Shown piece after piece: positions 54,220 through 64,000 of a stretch of DNA of 64,000 nt (position 1 is its first letter; every line of letters starts with the position of its first letter). Below the pieces are notes generated by a model. The model made no database searches, was not told where the DNA came from, and saw nothing but the letters and a program-made list of their open reading frames with translations. The stretch covers positions 62,001-126,000 of the forward strand of contig JBAMJV010004302.1 of NCBI GenBank assembly GCA_037951105.1, given 5' to 3'. A program made the translations under genes and the position numbers. Source of the stretch: Echinarachnius parma. Lineage: Eukaryota; Echinodermata; Echinoidea; Clypeasteroida; Echinarachniidae.

Positions 54220-54800
54220 GTACAGGAATGTGACCAAATATCACATTTCTTTCTAAGTTCTCAGAAGCAGCAGCAACGCCACATTACAGCCCAGATATGA
54301 GGTGATACAGGCATTGCCTGAATATCACACTTCTTGAACTTGATTGAAAAAGAGCAAAGAAAATTGCTCTCTTTGCTCTTTTTCAATCACATTATATATT
54401 TCTGGTCAGTTTCTTTATATGTTTTAATTACTTCTTGAACTTATCAGGGGTCACAGCTCCACCATTCCCCCTGGCACTTACTCTTATGCACAAACCTAAA
54501 TGAAGCTGCAATTCATCCAGCATTTGAAGAGTTAATAGTGTCCTCTGGCTTGTTCTCCTGATGGACGAGCTCTAGGCCTCAATGGTACTGCCCAAATAAC
54601 AGTTGATACAGGAATGTGACAAAATATGACATTTATTGAACTTATTAGGGGCCCCCTCAAGCACCCCCACCCCCGCCCCTTCCCTTGCAACTTGCTTGTA
54701 CGCTCAAACCTAAATGGAGCTGCTATTCATCCAGCCTTTGAAGAGTTAATAGTGTCCTCTGGCCTGTTCTCGTGATGGTAGAGCATCTAGGCCTCATTGA
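54220..54800 (+). repeat. ~200-bp direct duplications
   Basis: 'caaacctaaatgaagctgca' to 'gttctcctgatgg' (54490-54570) is repeated at 54707-54785, and 'tacaggaatgtgac-aaatat' recurs at 54220 and 54608. One copy carries the 54341-54389 hairpin. Confidence 0.85.
54341..54389. repeat. Perfect 20-bp-stem hairpin
   Basis: TGATTGAAAAAGAGCAAAGA (54341-54360) pairs perfectly with 54370-54389; loop 9 nt. The right arm and following 40 bp also match 50860-50912. Confidence 0.95.
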
Positions 54801-55073
54801 TTTTCAATCAGCTCTGCTCTCCCGGGTAACATCATCGACCTGAAGAGATGTGAAGGTTGTTTTAAAGTAAATGAATATACCAACAAGACCTCTTGGTGGA
54901 GACAAATAACACTGAAACTAAGCCAAGTTTTATCATTCAAAGACATATGTACAGGTATGCAGTGACAAGTAGTTCAAGTGTATGATTTGTATGCTCAATT
55001 GTCTGTGTTGGTTTCCCTTGTTTAATACAAATAAGGAGGGGCATGGAGGCTGTGAATTCTTCCATTCTTTTTT

Positions 55074-55165
55074 ACCATTTCAAGACTATATGATTTTGGT
55101 ATAACATGCATTCTCCATTTACCACGTCCAAAGTATCATACGGACAGGTCCTGAGTGGGTGAATC
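55074..55165. mobile_element. Mini-element family C2 copy
   Basis: 'ccatttcaagactatatgat', core 'taacatgcattctccattta', right end 'acaggtcctgagtgggtgaa'. Both TTAA ends are mutated. Confidence 0.65.
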
Positions 55166-55508
55166 AATAAATGATCAATTTTATTTGGGATTTGCATTTA
55201 TTCTTTGAATATGTCTACTTTACCTAATTTACACAGTGTCAAATAATGTGTTGGCCTCTTCAGTGTACGCTTTTTAAAACCAGATAAGCCTCAACCAGCT
55301 AAATAAACACATATTCTGTAAGTTTTTTTTTCTCTTCTTACGCCTGTCCAAGGTACTTAATCAAGTTAGAGAAAATATAGCATTTACTGCGGAGCTCTGT
55401 TATCACTTTCCAGGGATTTTGTGGTTTTTCAGTTAATTATTGAGCAAAGAATTTAGGGAGAGCCCCTTTATATATTCTCCACTGGCTTGTCTCCCATGCA
55501 TCTACTGT

Positions 55509-55700
55509 TTTAAAGGTACAGTAGTTCGGATTCGTAAATCAGTTGTGCGATGCCATATTGTGAACACTTTATGCAGTGCCATATTGCGAACACCTTGTGT
55601 GAAGTGCATAACATATACTAGGAACAGTGTTATGCAGTGCGCACAAAATAGCCTAGTTCAGAATGGCGATCTATGGTGTAGCGTCGCAAATCTTGACAAT
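55509..55700 (+). repeat. Dispersed repeat D, copy 2
   Basis: 'ttttaaaggtacagtagttc', 'gattcgtaaatcag', 'gcctagttcagaatggcgat' match 31117-31280. The internal 'tgccatattg(t/c)gaacac' is tandemly doubled. The 111-codon frame 55440-55775 lies mostly in this repeat and has no known domain. Confidence 0.65.
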
Positions 55701-55883
55701 CTTTACTTTGCTGAACCTCAGATTTCAGTAAAGTGTATAATAGCTCAATGTCTTAGAACTACATTGCAGTTATAATGGTACAATTATAAACCACTCCCTT
55801 AGTACAAAACAAAATCAACAGCAGCTACATGTAAGAACAATTTCTCTACTCTGTTCACATCTAACTAAGATCTGGTATCAGTT

Positions 55884-56100
55884 ACTCACACACACACACA
55901 CACGCACGCACGCATGCAAATGCAATCACCCATACACACATGCAAACACACACACATACATACACACAGACACACTAACGTGCACGCGCACATGTACATA
56001 CATACACACATACATACATACATACATACATAAACACACATACATACATACGTACATACATACATACATACACACACACACACTCACTCACACACATACA
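55884..56100 (-). repeat. (CA)n/(CATA)n microsatellite
   Basis: CACACA, then CATA and ACGCACGC variants over about 215 bp. The Cys/Val/Met-rich minus-strand frame is an artefact. Confidence 0.95.
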
Positions 56101-56182
56101 TGCAATCAAGAAACAGTAGTGTAATTGTTCCTGTGAGACTGGAATAGGTTAAAACTTGAAGTATTGAATACAAAGGAACTAT

Positions 56183-56485
56183 GCTGTTGACGAGTCACGG
56201 GTACCCGGGTCCCGGCAAAAAATGTTGAGTCCCGGGCGCAAAAATCAATACTCGATATCCCGAAAAGAAAAAAAAAGTCCCCTCATTTAACGCAAGAGTT
56301 ATCAAGTTCATTCAAGTGACAAAAATGCGCTGTATTTTTGTCAATTGAATGAACATGTTTTCCCAGCTGGCGTGACATGCCAATAGCGAAATCAACAAAT
56401 GGGTAAATTTCGGGTACCCGTGACTCGCCCGAAAATTTAGCGCGAGTCCCGGGAGGTAAATACTCCCGAAATCGACACCTACTAT
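56183..56485. repeat. GGGTACCC-containing foldback element
   Basis: CGAGTCACGGGTACCCG at 56191-56207 is inverted at 56411-56427, with 'gggtcccgg' / 'gagtcccggg' repeats outside and inside. Likely a non-autonomous DNA element; exact ends (GACGAGTC ... CGACACC) are uncertain. Confidence 0.6.
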
Positions 56486-56919
56486 CTAAACAATAAATTA
56501 ATATAATTCTCTCTACTTTCACCTAAACAAGATGTTGCATCAATTTATCACACAAACCGTTCAAATAGTCCATCTCCATCCCTCATTCTGTCCACTATAA
56601 AAACAATTGCTACAACTGCCCCTGATCTATTCACATTAAATAAAAGTTCTTGCATCAACTGCACACGCGACCAGTACCTTGAGGGCATGACACAGATTTT
56701 TTGATCAGTGATTCTGTCAGTTTGGTCAGATCGTCCTTTCTCTGGGCCTTTTGATATCTCTTTCAGGTGAAAGATGCCCATTAAAGTCATTTTGAGCACC
56801 TTTTTTCCCCCCACCTTCATATTTAACCGTACTCGCTTCTTAAAGCCTTTGATACAAAGAATTACATAGCAGCAACAGTAACAAAAGCTGTTCTCCCCAC
56901 TCTATTTCTGGTCCATACA

Positions 56920-57000
56920 TTAACCCCATTACCTGCAAGATCCTGAAATCTCCATAGACTTTGTACACACTATACCTGGTTCCTGTAGTCAAGGGGTTAA
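56920..57000 (+). mobile_element. Mini-element family C (81 bp, TTAA ends)
   Basis: TTAA at 56920-56923 and 56997-57000; 'ttaaccccattacctgcaag', 'aatctccatagactttgtac', 'cctgtagtcaaggggttaa'. One of the best-preserved copies. Confidence 0.88.
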
Positions 57001-57506
57001 CCATAGCCTACTGTCTTTAAGAGAAAATGAACAATAATATCTTTGCTAGTTAGGTGTGCCGTATTCGCACTATAACAAGATCGTGCATCACTGGCACACA
57101 CAAAAACAGTAGCTTGGGGGCATGAGAGAGATTTTAAGTATCAGTGATTTTGTCACCGCCGCCGTCAGATCATCCTTTTATTGGGCCGTTTTGATATCTC
57201 TCTCGGGTGAAGGATGCCCATTATTATCAATATGAGCATCTTTTGTTTTTCCATCCTCGTCTTCAACCTTGCCCGCATCTCAAAGCCTCACATACAAAGA
57301 ATAACTCAGCAGCAGCAACAACAACAAAAACAATCCCCGCCCTGCATCGCATCTTGAGAAGACTTATTCACAGCTTATAATAGGGGTGGCTACAAAGAAT
57401 TATATAGCAGCAACAACAAAAACAAACGCTGTCCTAATCACAGTTGAAAACATGTTCGATCATGCTTCAGTTGCACATTTTTACAATCGTCTAACCATTC
57501 TGAGAA

Positions 57507-57590
57507 TTAATCCATTGCCTAGGGGAACTACATGGGTCCTGTATTAAGTCTTTAGAAGGAGATTGCCAAATCGAGAAGAGAACAAGTTAA
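57507..57590. mobile_element. Mini-element family C, diverged
   Basis: TTAA at 57507-57510 and 57587-57590; 'ttaatccattgcctagggga' and 'gagaagagaacaagttaa'. Confidence 0.7.
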
Positions 57591-57642
57591 AATTGACTAA
57601 ACTACTATACAATAAGTTCTGTCATATTCAGACCATAATTTA

Positions 57643-57861
57643 TTAAAGTGATCCATTAATACTCTTGACTACGGTCGAAAGCGTCTACAGACGGGTTTAA
57701 AATTCAATCTTAAATATCTCCATAGTTAGAAAGACATTTGAAAAATCAAAACCCATTTCATTCCTCTGTTACCATAAGCCAAACAACAAGGTACAAGAGA
57801 TATAAGTGAAAGCTCCAAGTGATTTTGGTTGCATTTTCACAAAGTTAATGGATCACTTTAA
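57643..57861 (+). mobile_element. TTAA-type MITE, family B, copy 3 (short)
   Basis: TTAA at 57643-57646 and 57858-57861; perfect inverted ends TTAAAGTGATCCATTAA. 219 bp; its right half ('accataagccaaacaaca', 'gctccaagtgattttgg') matches family B copies 1 and 2. Confidence 0.9.
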
Positions 57862-58050
57862 TCTGCTCTGTTCTCATCTTAGGGAGTTCTTGCATCTATA
57901 TTGCAAACACGTACAGTGACTGCAGGGCATGACACATCACTGATTTCCTTATCACTGATTCTGGCACTGCGATCAATTTGACCTTCCTTGGGGCATTTTG
58001 TGTATCCTGTCTTACTTAAGAAGGGTGGCCATTAAAAATAATTCCTCCTC

Positions 58051-58810
58051 TCAAGGCAGTAGGGATGATGACATGCAATTTAATGCTCCACTTCCCCTTA
58101 GGGGGAAGAAAATCATGTCCGATTTATAGAGCGAGATTGGTTTAAAAGTCTTTCATTACCAAGTGTGAATTGTCCAGGCGAAATGTAAATACGACTTCTC
58201 TGGTTTGGTATGTAGAGGGTTTAAGAATAAATGTGCTTGTTTTTTTTTTTTAGGAGCCAAATTAGCCGTGCAAGATTTTCGTTACCAAGTGTGAATTATT
58301 CTGCAGTATTGATGTTACATAAACGTTTGTGGTTTGTTATGTAGAGGGTAAAGCATGAATTTTGCCTCGGTCAGCAATACGCGCAATCATGCGAACGACA
58401 ACGAGCTAAAACGAGGTAAATCGTGCAGGAAACGCAGCTATAGGCAGTGACACGCGCTCCAAAAAAAGGAGGTGTGTATGATTGCATATACCTCCGCTAG
58501 GTCACTCGCTGTCGCTCGCTGTTGCTCGTTGTTGCTCGCATTCACTGGTTGCCACTCGCATCCGCTCGTAGGCAATTTGACATTGCGTTTGCTTTTTAAG
58601 ACTAGCGAGCGACCAATGCAGGCCTATGCGCTAGTCTGCATATTGAGTACGTACTGAGCACATTTCATTGCGCTTTATTGGGTTTGTCTGCCTATAGATG
58701 TCTGCGTTCGGGCAATGTGCAGCAATACGCAAGCCAAATATGCAAAGGTGTGACCGAGGCATTAGTAGCCCAATTTGTAGCGCAAGATTTCATGCTCTCA
58801 CTACAGAGTG
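58051..58810. other. Unassigned sequence with GCTCGCTGT short repeat
   Basis: 'tcactcgctgtcgctcgctg' then 'ttgctcgttgttgctcgcat' and related words at 58500-58570. Flanked by repeated 'aagtgtgaatt(g/a)t' phrases at 58160 and 58282. Frames at 58472-58657 and 58698-58886 have no known domain. Confidence 0.5.
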
Positions 58811-58814
58811 TGAT

Positions 58815-58886
58815 TTAACCCTTTCCCTACAAGATTGTGCATTTCCCATAGAGTTCATACATGGTATCCCAGGTTCCCATAATTAA
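58815..58886 (+). mobile_element. Mini-element family C, diverged
   Basis: 'ttaaccctttccctacaaga', 'cccatagagttcatacatgg', 'aggttcccataattaa'; TTAA at both ends, 72 bp because of a small deletion. Confidence 0.7.
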
Positions 58887-58929
58887 TGTGTCCAGGATGC
58901 AGTAAACAAATCAGACTTCTAAGTTTTTG

Positions 58930-59600
58930 ATTTTCTTTATAATATTTTACAGTGAACAATAGCCCATAAGGCAAGATATAAATACAACTCAAGTATAGGC
59001 AAAAAAGCGCTATAAAAGACATACTCTTAGGCCAATCAATGGGTTACAGCAGTTTAAGATTTCAGAATGCCCTCAAATACTTGACGTCTTCTGCAAAAGG
59101 TGCTTATGCACACGTTTCTTGTTATGTAGAGGGTTAAAGAATGAATTGCGGGTCGTTTTTACTTCAAAGAAGTAGGTATTACTGGCACACGGTCGGCGTG
59201 GGATTACTAAACCTAGTTTCTGTGCATTAAAGGGGATTTAACTATCTGTACTGCAATGTTTTCCATAGAATATTCACTGCTTATGTGTTCTAATTAGTTT
59301 GACAATTCTTAACATTGGAAGCATCATTTTGGAAGTGAAAACATTCAAATTGAAGTAAAGTATTTTTAGAAGCTCAAAATATTAATTGGAAATTTAAAGT
59401 CGTTTACAACCCTACTATGTAAAGTATGTAAACATGTTTTTGTCTTCTTTAAAATCAATAAGTACCCTAGAACTTCTAGGATCTAGATATGTCTACACAG
59501 ATTCTAGCAACCATGATTTTAGTAAAAAGTACTTGATTGAGACAATTAGGAAAGCCTGAATATCCATTCAACAACAAAATATTTGTTAAATTTTGAATTT
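58930..59600. other. Unassigned sequence
   Basis: No gene or complete element identified; AT-rich with an isolated 'aaaaaagcgctataaaagac' at 59003. Confidence 0.45.
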
Positions 59601-59748
59601 CTATTTGTAAAAATATATATATTTGTACTTCTTTGTTTATGTATATATGTGTTGTATATTATGTTGTAGGGCCTCTGCAAAAAACAGTGCTCCGATCACT
59701 GACAGAGCTACCCTACTGAAATAAAACAAATAAATAAATAAATAAAAA
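59600..59748 (+). mobile_element. LINE 3' tail, copy 2
   Basis: 'tttgtttatgtatatatgtg', 'gggcctctgcaaaaaacagt', 'agagctaccctactgaaata' then (AAAT)n to 59748. Same scheme as 48640-48718. The strongly 5'-truncated 3' UTR end of a CR1/RTE-like retrotransposon is the best reading. Confidence 0.65.
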
Positions 59749-60373
59749 TAAGATCCTTTAAGATTTTGTTTTTGACTAAGCGCACAGGTTTTGTCAAAAA
59801 ATAGTCCCAATTTATATGTTAAGCCTTAAGGTGAGATTTACCTTAATTTGTCATTTGAGATGCCGTCTGAAATTGTTGACTCTTTTGAAATCGGAAGCGA
59901 GCTTGTGTAGCTCTGGGCTTCTGAGATTTCAGATTGACGTAATCACACTTTCAGTCGTAGATTATGCACTGCAGCGAAAACACAACATCTATATACATTG
60001 TGCTGCTAGATCCTTCGGATTTATAATTTCCTTTGATTCATTTTGTTAAATGTAATAATGTTTGGACAAAACAAGTTTTCATTTTCCCCGTCAATATGTT
60101 TGTGATTAATTTCCAAAATAAACTTGGTTAACTAGTTATGGGAATATGTGGAAAGTGACTTAATCTAGGAGAAAATTGCAAATTTCAGCATAACTATTTT
60201 TGTCAGAAATATCCATAGTTTACTAAAAACTTAAAGAAAGGATTATCAGAAATTGATTCTGTAGCACTAGCACATACATTTTCTCTCAAATTGGTAAAAT
60301 GCAATCTGCGTAGAGAGTAGAAACTTGTAATATTTTATAAGAAGCGCCCCATCTCTTCAGAGATGGCTGTAAG

Positions 60374-60660
60374 AACATGGTGTTCCCCGTGTTAACTCTA
60401 AGGGAATTACAAAATCTAGTAGGGAACAGGTTTAACCAATTGCCTACAGGAACATGGTGTTCCCCATGTTAACTGTAAGAGAATTACAAAATATAGTAGG
60501 GAACAGGTTTAACCAATTGCCTACAGGAACATGGTGTTCCCCGTGTCAACTCCAAGAGAATTACAAAATATAGTAGGGAACAGGTTAACCAATTACCTAC
60601 AGGAACATGGTGTTCCCCGTGTTAACTCTAGGGAATTACAAAATCTAGCAGGGAACAAGT
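60374..60660 (-). repeat. 75-78 bp tandem array, 4 units, derived from mini-element C
   Basis: 'gaacatggtgttccccgtgt' starts at about 60374, 60449, 60527 and 60602. Each unit contains the family C pair GGGAACAGGTT-TAACC / CAATTGCCTACAGGAACA, so a mini-element was tandemly amplified. The frame 60531-60788 reads through the last units. Confidence 0.93.
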
Positions 60661-60859
60661 TGAAACTACCTTATACATTGCAGCAGAGGAAACTCTTCAC
60701 GTTTCAGTTTCACATTCAATCTAAGATCTATGAAAGGAGATACCAATTTATCTCTTTAAATCTGTTCAGGTGCATTATTTTGTCATGACTAGTCCTAGAG
60801 AGATTAGATATGTCTTCTCTCTCACATAATTTATCAGTATAGTTCCCATCTTGTGTGAG

Positions 60860-63800
60860 GTAAAGACCTTTCAACCTCCAGACATGGAGTGTGTTATTCT
60901 AAACCCAACATTCTGTCTGCTAAGGAAACCCTTGGCGTTCCAATTTCAATCAGTTGGTAAGATAAAACCACAGTCAGTCTTTCAACCTATTCTCCAGGAT
61001 TTGACATCCAAGACTGGTAGTTAACGGTTCTATTGGTTGGGGTAAAGACCTTTCAACCTCCAAACATTGAGTGTGTAAATTATTGATAGAGGTCGCATCT
61101 TGCTTGGAGTACAGACCTTTCAACCGCGAGACATAGAGTGTGTTATTCTAAACCCAACATTCTGTCTGCTAGGGAAACCCTTGGCGTTCAATTTCAATCA
61201 GTGCATGACATTTATATAACTCTAACAGTACAATAACATAAATCATGAAGTGAAATATGAATATTGCTCTCATACACAAGCAATTTTGTCCTTGTCAACC
61301 ATGTAATTTCATTTTACATGAAGAGTGTCTCATCTTCGTCATCTGATCTGCCCTTGTGGGCTCATTTTCGCTCGCTCTGTAAGGTGAAACTGACTGACAA
61401 TTATTTCCTGGAAACACGTTCATAAACCTGTAAATTCCCTTAGGAAAGACATGGATTATGAAATGTATTGTCTAACACAGAATGTTATTAATATGTTAGA
61501 TATTTAGCATCATATTTCTGAGGTTTCAAAATGTCAGAAGTCAAGAGTTGATAAGAGATGTATGAACCTTCCCGTCACAGTGTGCTTTAAGCTTTGTTCT
61601 AATGTAGAATTATGGCTGTCAAATTATCATTAAATGGATTTTCATTACTTATAGTCCTGAAAAGGTTGAACATGCTGATCGAGGCTTTAAGGTAATTTAC
61701 TAATAAATGTCTTATGTCTGCCCAATGTGAAGACCTTTCTACCTCCACACTTCACATGTGACATTTAAAACTACTTAATTCTTGTCTGCCCAATTTCACT
61801 CCTTCTGAAAGACAAATCCAACATTTGTTTCTTAACCTGATCACAAAGATTCAGTTACCCGTTACCCTTGTGCAGTCTCAAACCCTCAGGTTAGGACTAG
61901 AAAAGTGGGGGGAGGGGGGGGGGGGAAGACCCATCTCTCTCTTTAGACCTCTCCACCTCCAGACATCGCTTGTGACATTTAAACCCAATTCAATCAGTCT
62001 ATCCCAATTCCACTCGATCTGAAAGACAAAACCAATGTTTGTTCTTAAACCTGATCACAAAGATTCAGTTACCCTGGAAACTTCCTAGTATTTATCCCTC
62101 AAGAGGTTGAACTTGAGCAGTCTTGTACCCTCGGGTTTAGGACCAGAGAAGGGGGAGAGACCCTCCTCTTGGTTAAGACCTTGTAGCCCCCAGACATCAC
62201 GTGTACCATTCAAAGCCAACTCATTTAGTCTGCTAATGAAAGCCTCATGCACTCGATACCACTCGATCTGAATGACAAAACCAATATTCCCAAAGATGCA
62301 GTAACTCGGAAAACGATTCCTCAAGAGGTTGAACTTGTGCAGTCTCATCCCCTCGGGTTAGGACCAGAGAAGTTGGGGGGGGGGGGGGGGGGGGAGAGAC
62401 ACTCCTCTGTTAAGACCTTTCCACCTTTCAGACATCAGGTGTGACATTCAAACCCACTTCATTCAGTCTGCTAATAAAAGCCTCGTTCACCCAATTTATC
62501 TCCATCTGAAAGACAAAATTAATGTTTATTTTTGAATGTGATTGCAAAGATGTAACCCTGGAAAATTTGTAGTAACTATCCCTGGAAAGGTTGAACTTGT
62601 GACGTTAAAGGGATAGTTGAGTATTGGTCAAACTTACTTTAGTAACCAAAACCGGCACCATTACGGTACAAAGTAATAGTTATAACTTCACCATGCTCGA
62701 AAAGTATACACAATTAACAACGACTAAGTGAAACCCTGTCATGCCTGTTATCATTCAAAAAGAGCCGTTACAACTCAAGAGGGCGCTATTTAAAACAAAA
62801 TCATTGGTTTTAGCCTTTTTTCATACACAATTGTGCATTTAATGTTTGTTTAAATAATGATTCAATAGAGATATCATCAACGACTTTTTAAAAACCTATT
62901 CTGATTTTTTTCAAAGTAATCTTCGAGCATTTTAAAAAAAATTTCTAAAAAGTCTAAATATCGCCCGGTGATTGCCGGTGAAGAACATTTTGAATACAAA
63001 TATATTTGTGGATATTTCAGCCGCTTCTGAACCGATTTTGATCAAATAAAGTTTATTCTGTCATTAAAATTGTATGTTCTTTCGAATTTGACAGTCAGTT
63101 TTTCATTATCTCACAAAAAAATATCGGGGGGCACTTCGGGAACTACCAATACTCAACACTACCTTTAAGTACCATTTCATTCAGTCTACTAATGAAACCC
63201 TACACTGCCCAATTTGACTTGATCTGGAAAACAAAATCAGAGTAAGTTTTTACATGCTTTTTTGTTAATAAGAATACAAAAAGGTATGAGGGAACCGCTA
63301 GAATTCCAATGGAATTTGAGGTTTTGGACAATGTTACTAAGTCCCTTTAAGACCTGTCAACCTCCAGACGACATGTGCATCATTTAAATCACCTCTTTCA
63401 GACTTACCCCCTCATCATTACAAATATGTTGTAACTAGAGAAATTTGTTCTAAGAAATTTTCTCATGACTCTTCCTGAAGGTCGAACATGATCACATAAT
63501 TCATTGGTAGCTATAAAAGGTCCCATCTTGCTTTGGTACGTATTAAAAGACCTTTCAAACTCAAGACAATGAGTGTGTCATATAAAACCACCTCATTCGA
63601 TCTCGCAAAGAACCCCCTGTTGGATAAATTGCGACCAATCAGTAGGACAAAACAATTAACTCTCTCTAAACCTGATCAATACATAGATTTTATAAGTAGA
63701 TCATTTTTTTCTAAGAAAATATCTTATGGCTAGTCCTGAGAAATTGAACATGATCACATAATGTATTGGTAGCTATAGGTCTCATCTAGCTTGGGGTATA

Positions 63801-63905
63801 GACCTTTCAACCAACAGACTTTGAGTGTGTCATATAAAACCACCTCATTCGATCTCGCAAAGAACCCCCTGTTGGATAAATTGCGACCAATTAGTAGGAC
63901 AAAAC
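60860..63905 (+). repeat. ~200-250 bp tandem array, at least 10 units
   Basis: 'agacctttcaacctccagac' recurs near 60866, 61045, 61118, 61731, 61944, 62172, 62413, 63349, 63547 and 63801, with 'cattcagtctgctaatgaaa' and 'ctgaaagacaaaa'. A gap at 61200-61700 is unrecognisable. G-runs at 61907-61922 and 62375-62393 belong to equivalent positions of two units. Confidence 0.88.
62605..63168 (-). mobile_element. TTAA-type MITE, family A, copy 3, inserted in the 230-bp array
   Basis: TTAA at 62605-62608 and 63165-63168; ends AGGGATAGTTGAGTATTGGT and, inverted, AGGTAGTGTTGAGTATTGGT. 564 bp, reverse orientation to copies 1 and 2. It splits one array unit. Confidence 0.92.
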
Positions 63906-63918
63906 CATTAACTCTCTC

Positions 63919-63985
63919 TAATAATAATAATAATAATAATAATAGATCGTACTTATATAGCGCCTAATGCGGAACAGCCTCTAAG
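63919..63985 (+). repeat. (ATA)n with TATATAGCGC motif, copy 3
   Basis: (ATA)n at 63919-63944, then 'gatcgtacttatatagcgcc' and 'cctctaagtgctta'. The 'TATATAGCGC...(C)AAGTGCTTA' order is that of a dispersed retroelement end; cut by the window edge. Confidence 0.75.
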
Positions 63986-64000
63986 TGCTTATTATTACCC

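Larger units (their letters stand above)
56640..58050 (-). repeat. Three diverged copies of a ~200-bp block
   Basis: 'cttgcatcaactgcacacgc', 'gagggcatgacacagattt', 'gatatctctttcaggtgaaa', 'gatgcccattaaa' recur at 56640-56830, 57075-57300 and 57890-58050, separated by 'cagcagcaacaa' stretches. The 90-codon frame 56548-56820 (-) spans the first copy only; it is broken in the others, so it is not a conserved gene. Confidence 0.8.

Overview
This window looks like non-coding, repeat-saturated nuclear DNA from a metazoan, most likely a marine invertebrate. The evidence is AT-rich sequence, long CA/TG and (ATA)n microsatellites, frequent short terminal-inverted-repeat elements, a tRNA-type SINE and LINE tails. 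An echinoderm or hemichordate is my best guess, but nothing in the sequence proves the lineage. I found no convincing host protein-coding gene. No open frame encodes a recognisable cellular protein, and the long frames fall inside tandem repeats, microsatellites or transposons. The only protein remnant I recognise is the 3' end of a Tx1/L1-type LINE at 17.3-18.4 kb, broken by one frameshift. The window is probably intergenic or a large intron.

Layout. 0.6-7.0 kb: a TTAA-flanked element, then a candidate 5.7 kb composite element bounded by a perfect 27-bp inverted repeat (1278-1304 and 6975-7001). It holds a 122-bp tandem array, two copies of a TTAA-type MITE, a 48-bp-arm hairpin and a second GTTGG-rich array. 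7.0-12.7 kb: a degenerate ~200-bp repeat family surrounds a GC/CpG-rich island (8.1-8.5 kb), a homogeneous ~150-bp satellite (17 monomers) and a 20-bp palindromic array (TAACGCGTTA). 13.0-15.6 kb: a ~180-bp tandem array with a MITE inserted in it. 15.6-20.1 kb: Tc1/mariner-like and hAT-like MITEs, the LINE fragment and a 907-bp hAT-like element with an 8-bp target duplication and poly(C) minisatellite. 20.1-31 kb: mostly unique AT-rich sequence with microsatellites and small palindromic elements. 31.5-34.4 kb: GA-rich tandem repeats, a nested MITE and a 33-bp minisatellite. 35-46 kb: SINEs, mariner/pogo-like MITEs, duplicated blocks with RFX-, NRF1- and E-box-like motifs, and two long inverted repeats. 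46-60 kb: short tandem duplications, LINE 3' tails and TTAA elements. 60.3-64 kb: a 75-bp tandem array and a ~230-bp tandem array split by a TTAA element.

Main theme: much of the recognisable structure is DNA-transposon-derived. At least three MITE families and two ~80-95 bp mini-element families have TTAA ends. One mini-element family occurs about 20 times, roughly once per 3 kb. Several elements sit inside others, so insertion order can be read. I see no operon, phage, CRISPR or defence-like system. The most unusual items are the composite element, the satellite variants carrying a templated hairpin, the MluI-palindrome array, and the repeated X-box-like and GTCACACACGTGACC motifs. Function is unproven for all of them.
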